From the NCBI GenBank assembly GCA_009792885.1, contig WMCF01000059.1, forward strand, positions 3,161,922-3,225,921: a stretch of DNA of 64,000 bases. Reading direction: 5' to 3'. Source of the DNA: Eremophila alpestris peregrina (Eukaryota; Chordata; Aves; Passeriformes; Alaudidae). Positions within the stretch are counted from its first letter, which is position 1; every line of letters begins with the position of its first letter. Both the position numbers and the translations under genes were made by a program. Shown in pieces: positions 10,871-64,000 of the stretch. Below the pieces are notes generated by a model. The model searched no databases, had not been told where the DNA came from, and saw nothing but the letters and a program-made list of their open reading frames with translations.

Positions 10871-11177
10871 CAAAAATGTGTGTTGATTCATTTATAGATT
10901 CTCAAATCATCACCTTGACTGTACCAGCTGGGTGCTAAAGTGTCCCTGACTGTACCCAGAGCATGGTAAAGGTGGGAAAGATTCTGACTGTAACAGGAGC
11001 CTCCCGTGACCAACCAAGGTGAAGAACAAAGGATAACAGTTATCCCTGTGAGCCTTGGTAAATAATTTACCTGAGTTCTAACTCAAGTAGAATAGTACCA
11101 TTGTTCCCAACCTGGGTTACGGCCAGGATGGAAACTAGGAATTGATAGGAAAGATGTGGTAGGAAAGAGAATTTTGG

Positions 11178-11420
11178 CATTACTTTATTCTGGCCAGGGT
11201 GTGCAACAGAAATTATTTCATCCACACATGGCCGGGTTGTGCAGTGAAATTCATTCTGTCACACATGCCTCTTTACCAGATAATTTCACATATTTGTACA
11301 TGCAAAACCCCAAAGAAATTTTTGTTCATTAGTCTTAAATTGCACAATTCTTAGTATTCAATCTCCTATTGGTTATTGATCCCTTTGCCTTCAGTGCTAA
11401 TTTGGTCTTCATTCTTTGGT
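11178..11420 (+). repeat. Dispersed repeat, copy 2 (LTR-like)
   Basis: Collinear with 3971-4226 in the same orientation, so the two copies bracket the lysozyme gene as direct repeats about 7.2 kb apart. The family is not identified. Confidence 0.65.
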
Positions 11421-12420
11421 TCCTTTATCAATCCTCCACCCTGACACTCCTCAAGGTGCAACCTGCTGAGAGTCGCTAAGGGATGTGACATATTTCACTG
11501 AACCTGAAGGGAATTTTTGGCAGATTCCTCTGCACAGATGTACACATCTCTGAGTGTGTGTGAATTGATTATGCTATGAATGCTTTTATCATGAGTCTGT
11601 TATTAAGTCACTGTTAAAATGTAGCAAATGCTATTGAATATGTAATTGTTAAATCAGTCCATGATTAAGTGCTGCTAAACCCTTTTGCACTATTATCTTT
11701 TTGCACTCTTTTGCATCCTTGGTCTTCATGTAAATCATCCTAAATGGATTCCAATCTGTTTTTCCCATGCAGACTTCAACCGTGTATGTAGTCAGTAACA
11801 GGGTGAACATCGTAAGTGAACTCCCTTAAGTTGCACCTTCACAAATTTGTATTCAAATCTGCTTTTTGCCAGGACATTCGAGTGCCCAAACCATTCACTG
11901 GTGACACCAGTGGGCACACACGACTGTACACACGTGTGTGCACGTACAGACACAGGGACATACCCGTGTGTGTGTCTGGCCGCAGAGCTGAAGACACAGC
12001 CCTCACAGGAACACCAAGAGCACCAAAGCCTCATCCTGCTCCCCTCTGGCTAATCAGTCGTTCAGTTCCTGAGTGGAAAAACACGAACCACACGCCTGTG
12101 GGTCCGTGTACACACCCGTGCAGATCCATGAGCACACACGGTGTGCAGAAGCCAGCGCAGCACCTCCGCCTGCCCGGCAGCTCTCCCAGCATCTCTCCAG
12201 CACCTGCAAGCACCAAGTACTCGCAGTCCCCTCGTCACCTCCCTCCCCAAGGCGGCCCCGGGTCCTGCTCCGCTGCCGGCAGCGAGTCGGGGACGGCCCC
12301 GCCCGGCCCCGCAGCAGCTCCGGGACCCACGGAGGGGCGGGGGCGTGTGGCCGGCACCGGGGCCGGAGAGGGGCGGCAGTGCGGCCAGAACGGGCCGGAG
12401 AGCGGCGTGCGGCAGTTTTT
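11421..12420. other. Intergenic sequence, no gene seen
   Basis: AT-rich to about 11800, then a short (ac)-rich stretch near 11910-11970, then rising CpG content. No exon is recognised. In particular I see no bHLH domain of the kind ASCL5 would give next to CACNA1S. Confidence 0.4.
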
Positions 12421-12750
12421 GGCTCGGCTCGGCACGGCACCGCACAGTACGGCACGGCTCGGCTCGGCTCAGCTAGGCACAGCTTGGCAGGGCACGGCAC
12501 GGCTCAGCACGGCTCGGCACGGCACAGCACTGCACTGCACTGCACAGTACGGCTCGGCTCGGCTAGGCATGGCTCGGCTAGGCACGGCACGGCACGATCG
12601 GCAAGGCTCGGCTCGGCTCGGCTCGGCTCGGCTCGGCTCGGCTCGGCTCGGCTCGGCTCGGCACGGCACAGCACTGCACTGCACAGTACGGCTCGGCTCG
12701 GCTAGGCATGGCTCGGCTAGGCACGGCACGGCACGGCATGGCTCGGCAGG
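12420..12750. repeat. Pentanucleotide (GGCTC/GGCAC)n array
   Basis: Degenerate 5-bp repeats of ggctc and ggcac. A near-perfect (ggctc) core lies at about 12607-12660. A longer unit containing 'gcactgcactgcac', 'agtacggctcggctcggct' and 'aggcatggctcggctagg' occurs twice, about 12525-12595 and 12668-12740. The array sits in a CpG-rich block extending to about 13150. Confidence 0.9.
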
Positions 12751-13374
12751 AGATGCACCTGCGGGAGTCAGACGCCCACCACATCCCATCTCCCTTCGGG
12801 ACCCTTCCCGTGGCAGCGCGGTGATGGAGCGGGAGAGGGACGTGCAGGCCCAGGAAGGGTGCGAGGAGAGCAGAACGGCAGTGAGGAGGTTTCCCGAGCA
12901 GGGAATCTCCCGCTGCCGAGCAGGTGGGGAGCGGCTCGGCCGGGCAGAGCGCTGTACCGGGTGTGCCGGAGCCGAGCCGGGTCGGGTTTGGTGTCCTGTG
13001 TGAACAGCTCCGGCCCGGCGGGTGTGCGAGCCCGGAGAGGCTGCGGGGAGCCCCTCCACAGCCCCGGCCGCCCTCCTCCTCCTCGAGTTCCCAGGGCAGA
13101 TGTTCGTCCTGGAGCTCCCCGCTAGATGGGCCCCGCGGCCTTGCGGTGCCTGGACGAGCTTTTCTGCACCGGCAGCAGTGGGAATAGGGTTCCTGGCTTG
13201 TGCTTAGGCTTTAGGGGGAAAGTGAGGGCTGAGTGAGAAGAGGGATCTGCCGCACACGGAAACGGGGCTGGACCACGCAGCAGAAATGATCTGACTCTGA
13301 TGTGCACAACAGATTGGTGTAGAAGGGGGCAGAATGCTAATTTACCCCTAGTGAAGGTGCCCTTGGCCACGGCA

Positions 13375-13437
13375 GGGGGGTTGGGACGAGATAATCTAAT
13401 GTCCCTTCCAACCCAAGCCATTCCGTGATTCTATGAA
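13375..13437 (+). mobile_element. CR1 LINE 3' tail, plus orientation
   Basis: The end of a CR1: 'gttgggacgagataatctaa', 'tcccttccaaccc' and 'ccgtgattctatga'. The upstream part is not recognisable. Confidence 0.7.
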
Positions 13438-14528
13438 CCCCTTTACAAGCGCGGGTATCGTCCTCCAAAGTACATCAAAACTGGCTGGATCAGCTGCAGG
13501 AGTTGCTCTCCCTTCCGTGGGCTCCCTGATCTCTCCTTTCTGGCCCCCAGCACAGCTGGCTGCACACCTGGCAAGCATTTCCCTCCCCGGCAGGACAGCC
13601 CCACGAAGCCAAGGAGAGGAAGCTGTGAGCAAGGCAGCACAGAACCGTGGGTGGAGCAGCACCCTGGGGTGCCCGAGGTGCAGTGGGGCACAGCTGGGCA
13701 GTCACACAGCTGTAACATCTGTAGGACAGGGATAGCATTTGCTGTGGGACATTACTGCAAGGAATTAGATTGCTGCAGGTAGTTTGCTGACAATCCAGAA
13801 AACCCCAAGAAACCTCCCCATGAGTAACACTTCTGGTGCCTCAGTTTCCTGCCGTGCAAGGTGCTGATAACCTGCCTCTCTCCTTGCCTCAGCTCAGAGG
13901 TTACCATACCATTCATTCAATAACCGTTTCCCAAGCCCAGCAGGGTTTGGCAGGACACAATCCAGCCTAGGCTGGTTGGGTTCCTGCATCCCCAGACATC
14001 CTCCATACCCTGCATGCAGGACTTACCTCCATAAGGCTGAGCAAGTGGTTGTTTGAGTGACTGGTGCCAGTCAAGGTTTCCTCCATGCCTCCAGAAAAGC
14101 AAGCCTGGGCACTTTTTGGACTCACCATGATTCCCTGGAACTCTGAGACTGGGGTCTCCAGCCAGTGAAATGGACCCAGCCTCGACGGCCCTACAGCCCC
14201 AGTATCTCATGGTCCAGGTGCACCAGCTGCAGGTGAAATCCTGCAGAGAAGGGGCTGTTGGGATGAAGGGGGAAACTGTCCTTGGGAACTGGCCAGAGCT
14301 GCCTTCTCCATCTCACCCTGCACGATGTGATTCAGCAAAAGCACATTTCCCCGGGCAGCCTGGCTGCTTCCCAGTGCAGGTGGGGAAGCTGGGGACAGAG
14401 CTGACCTGGGACACGGGTGCTTCTCTCACCGAGACAGTGCCCAGCCCGGGCAGCCTGTCCCACCCCCAGCCCAGCCAGTGGCACGCCAAGCACTCGCCCA
14501 GCTCCCCATGTGCTGGGTAAAGAGGGAA
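13438..14528. other. Intergenic sequence upstream of CACNA1S
   Basis: No exon recognised. The 3' part presumably contains distal promoter sequence of CACNA1S. Confidence 0.4.
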
Positions 14529-14708
14529 CAGCTGCAGGGGCCCTTCTGCTGCCTCAGGAGCTGGGACAGCACCCAGAGTCAGGCCGGGGATCTAAATTTA
14601 AACTCATGCTTTGTGTGTTTGTACATGCGAGTTCAGGCTCCAGCCCCCACTCCCCCACCACCTCCCCTGCTGCACGGAGGAGACAGAGACCCAGAGGAGC
14701 TCCAGCTG
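14529..14708 (+). promoter_or_regulatory. Candidate CACNA1S muscle promoter motifs (MEF2, E-boxes)
   Basis: CTAAATTTAA at 14592-14601 is a perfect match to the MEF2 consensus YTAWWWWTAR. It is flanked by CAGCTG E-boxes at 14529-14534 and 14703-14708, the myogenic bHLH core. All lie within 250 bp of the start codon. MEF2 plus E-box pairs are typical of skeletal-muscle promoters. No TATA box is obvious, and the transcription start is not defined. Confidence 0.5.
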
Positions 14709-14778
14709 GCTGGGCCCTGGGGAAGGGGGGCTCCACTGCAGGGCAGGAGGGGAAGAGACAGCTAAGGGGAGCAACACC

Positions 14779-61295
<46,517 letters not shown>

Positions 61296-61486
61296 GCTGC
61301 CCACTGCAGTGGCCCAGGGAATTGTCACAGGGGGTGCTGGAGCAGAGCCACACTGTTCCTGCTTCTGCCTGTGGTCCTGAGCTACTCTGGCCAGCTGTGG
61401 TATTACTTTTGGGACAGGTCTCTGGGATGCTGGTGCAGAACAGGATGATGCTGTTCCAGCGGGGTCTTGCAAGAGCTGGACGGGTC

Positions 61487-61492
61487 ATTAAA
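61487..61492 (+). other. CACNA1S: Polyadenylation signal of CACNA1S
   Basis: ATTAAA 191 bp after the stop, followed by a GT-rich stretch (gtgttcctgctgtgtg) suited to cleavage. Gives a 3' UTR of about 210 nt. Confidence 0.65.
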
Positions 61493-61509
61493 GTGTTCCT
61501 GCTGTGTGA

Positions 61510-64000
61510 CTCTGGATGCCCCTCCCCTCCTTCCTCTGCAGCCCTGGCTGCCGAGCCAGGGGAGGGGGTTTCAAATGCAAGACCACGTGTAACCAGAGCT
61601 GGCAATGATTCATGTGGCAGCCCCCAGTCCAGGAATTCTGAGGTTGCCAAGCCCTGGGGATCTCCTGATATCCCAGCAGCTGGACCCTGCATCCGCATGT
61701 CTCTCCTGCAGCCTGCAGCCAAGTCTGGCCTGTGAGGAGATGTGCTGGGGCTGGGCAGCAAAATGGGGCCTGGGGGGCTCCCTGTCCCAGCTGTGTGTGA
61801 AACTGGGGATGGGGCAGAGGTGTGAAAGCATGTTCAGGCCAGGGCAGCAGCCCTGGGGCTGGACAAGAGGAGAGTTGGACACTGTGATGCCATTTCTGCC
61901 CCTCCCACGATCTCCACACTGTGCTCTTGGGGTCAGGCATCCACCCCAAACTCTGGGAAAGTCTCATCCAGCCCATGACATGCATCACAGAGCTCAGTGG
62001 GGCAGGGGCCAGGAGAGTGTGGAGCTGTTCCTGCAGTGCTCCAGCACTGCCTGTGCTGGTGCTGAGCAGCAGCTGAGGTTGTTCCTCTCTGGGCTGCCCA
62101 GTGCCCCCCATGGGTGCTGAGCACTGGGGCAGCCCCATCTCCCAGCCCAGCTCTTCAATGGGAACTGGCTCCCAAGGGCCCCCAGCCCACCCTAACTGGG
62201 AGCTGGGGGGCTCTTGATCACCTAATGTATATTAAAATGCAGAGAGTGGATGGGTCCCAGGGGAGGAGCAGATCAATGAGCCTGCTCTCCAGCATTGCTT
62301 TTACTAACTCAGCCAAGGGAACTGCCCGAGTTCCAGCTGCAGCCTGAGCACCAGAGCCAGTCTGGTGCCTGCCCATGGCAGTGAGCTTCCCCCACAGCAT
62401 GCAGCCAGCAGGGATGGATGGTGTAGGGGAAACTGCTGCATCCCCTCCTCTTGCTTCTTTGCCCTGGGGCAGGCCCTACACCCCCTCACACACACCCTCA
62501 CACACTCACACTGCTGATGGAGGTGCACAGGGGTTTGGCAGTTGGGCTCTGGCAGCTGTTTTGCCAGGGGATGTCAAGGACATGTTATGGGGTGAGTGGT
62601 TGTTGTCTCCTGGTGGGTTTAGGGAGATGCAGGACTGCATGTATCACTTGCCAAGACACGTGGGTGGTCACTGGAAACTCTAAACATAAAGGGTGACACT
62701 ATAGTGCAGACAATACCACTGTGGTGGGGCCTCTGCACCCTCTGCTGTGCTCTGGGGCTGCACAGGGGATGGTTTGCTCCATCCACGGTGTGTGTAGTCT
62801 GTCTTTCTTAAGCTGATTCTAGTTGAACTGGAGGGCAGATGTGATTTGTGGTAGAGCTGGCATGTGGGTGGGAGTAGGAAGAGAGCAACATCACGGCACA
62901 GTCACTGCCCCTCTGCCTGGAGCTTCAGTGGGGGGGAGTCCAGCCTTGGGAAAACCAGCAGCCCAAGGTGGGAACTGCACTGTGCACCAGGTGTCCTTGC
63001 AAACATGGGACAAAAAAGAGGAATGCCAGCTCCTCACATCCTTGCAGAAAGACAGACAGACCATGTCCTGCTCATCTCCATGGTTTTGTACCAGCACACA
63101 GTGTCCTGGGGCTTACCCATCCCAGCAGAACTGAGGAGCTCCCAGAGGATGCAGAGTCCTGTGTGTGCATGGCCCATGGTCCTGGCACCTTGGGAGGAGC
63201 AAACACGAGTGGATGGGGTGAAGGGACCCAGACTGCAGAGCAGAGGGCAGGTGCTGGACTCTGTGCTGGGCACAGCACTGCCTCACTAGCCATCAGCTAT
63301 CAGCCACCAGCTGTTAGCCACCAGTGCTGGCCATCCTTCTCCCAGGACACAGCATGGACTCCTCAACAGAGACCTCCGAGTGCCTCAGTTTGCCCTCATG
63401 CTCCATTGCTATATGCCCTGACATTGACACCAACCTGCAGAGCTGGGAGTCTCCTGTAGGTCCCACACCTGGGAAGATGCTTTCTTCTGCAGAACCAGGG
63501 CCTGTCTGTGTGTGGCTGCTATCAGCCCCAGCAGTGTGAATACAACTCAGGAAAGCCATAACAGGGACTCCTTCAGCTCCCCAGTGCTTGTTTGTCTCCA
63601 GTCCTGCTCTCTGATGGCCTCTGGATGTGTCTCCCTTACCAGCCTCCCAAGCCCAGCTCCTAGGATGGAGCCAATGGCCTTGTGGGCACAGCTCTGTGGG
63701 CACTGCCCTCTGCACGGGTGCCCAGCTTGCTGTGCAGACCCTGCAGTGCATGCTGGGGAGCTGCACTGGCTCCTGGACACCATCCTGTCATGCCATGTCC
63801 TCTCAGGATAGGCTCAGCACAGCCTTGGGCAGCCCAAAGGGTTGCCAGACCCCAGTCCCAGCGGCTCTGTCAGGAGCACTGAGCTCAGCCCTGCCCTGTT
63901 TTGTATCCTGCTCCTCCAGGGTGTCACCCCCCAACACCACAGAGGGGACGGGATCCAGTGGAGCCAAGGAGGTGTGGGGGTGATGGCAGCCACGTGGAAA
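61510..64000. other. Right-flank intergenic sequence, no gene seen
   Basis: No exon of a family I recognise on either strand. KIF21B follows CACNA1S in mammals, but no kinesin motor or WD40 sequence is visible. Sequence is moderately GC-rich with a short (cacact)n stretch near 62485-62510. Confidence 0.45.

Noticed and set aside
11816..13003. Roughly 400-codon open frame through the GGCTC array
   Set aside because: Low-complexity GSARLGTA-type translation of a pentanucleotide repeat; the opposite strand is open as well. No family resemblance.
8050..14700. Search for ASCL5, the mammalian neighbour upstream of CACNA1S
   Set aside because: No bHLH motif (basic region plus helix-loop-helix) was found in any frame. 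The gene may be absent, moved or outside the window.
61510..64000. Search for the start of KIF21B or another downstream gene
   Set aside because: Open frames here are short, overlap on both strands and lack kinesin or other recognisable motifs.

Overview
This is vertebrate nuclear DNA, almost certainly from a bird. CR1-type LINE ends occur in both orientations, avian-style ERV LTRs are present, and the lysozyme gene is of the pigeon-like calcium-binding type. The large gene is compact and GC-rich, as on an avian microchromosome. Two single N bases (36066 and 36381) show that it is a draft assembly. The ERV load hints at a songbird, but I cannot prove that from sequence alone.

Layout. Positions 1-6128 are gene-poor: CR1 fragments, a poly(A) run, a dispersed repeat and a 1.2-kb ERV LTR-like element ending at 6128. 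Positions 6430-7826 hold a complete four-exon C-type lysozyme gene (149-aa precursor) with both catalytic acids, all eight cysteines and a calcium-binding loop. Positions 8050-14500 are intergenic: a GC-rich block with a CTCF-like motif pair (about 9690-9765), a 20-bp-unit minisatellite (about 9797-10640), a repeat shared with the left flank, and a (GGCTC/GGCAC)n array inside a CpG-rich block (about 12420-12750).

Positions 14779-61295 hold the complete coding region of CACNA1S (Cav1.1, the skeletal-muscle L-type calcium channel alpha-1 subunit and voltage sensor of excitation-contraction coupling) on the + strand. I could place 44 coding exons with consistent phases. They total 5553 nt and encode 1850 residues plus a stop. 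The four six-helix repeats, the EEEE selectivity ring (E292, E615, E1015, E1324), the beta-subunit interaction motif, the skeletal II-III coupling loop, the EF-hand/IQ region and the alternative exon 29 are all present. Introns 1 and 13 look like minor-spliceosome (U12-type) introns. Three related solo LTRs lie antisense in introns 6, 25 and 33. Positions 61496-64000 show no recognisable gene.

The two genes share no pathway: one is a secreted antibacterial or digestive enzyme, the other a muscle channel. I found no undescribed system. The most useful leads are the two U12-type introns, a candidate splice-control block after exon 29, the antisense LTR placed 26 nt from the exon 33 donor, and the calcium-binding lysozyme lying next to CACNA1S.
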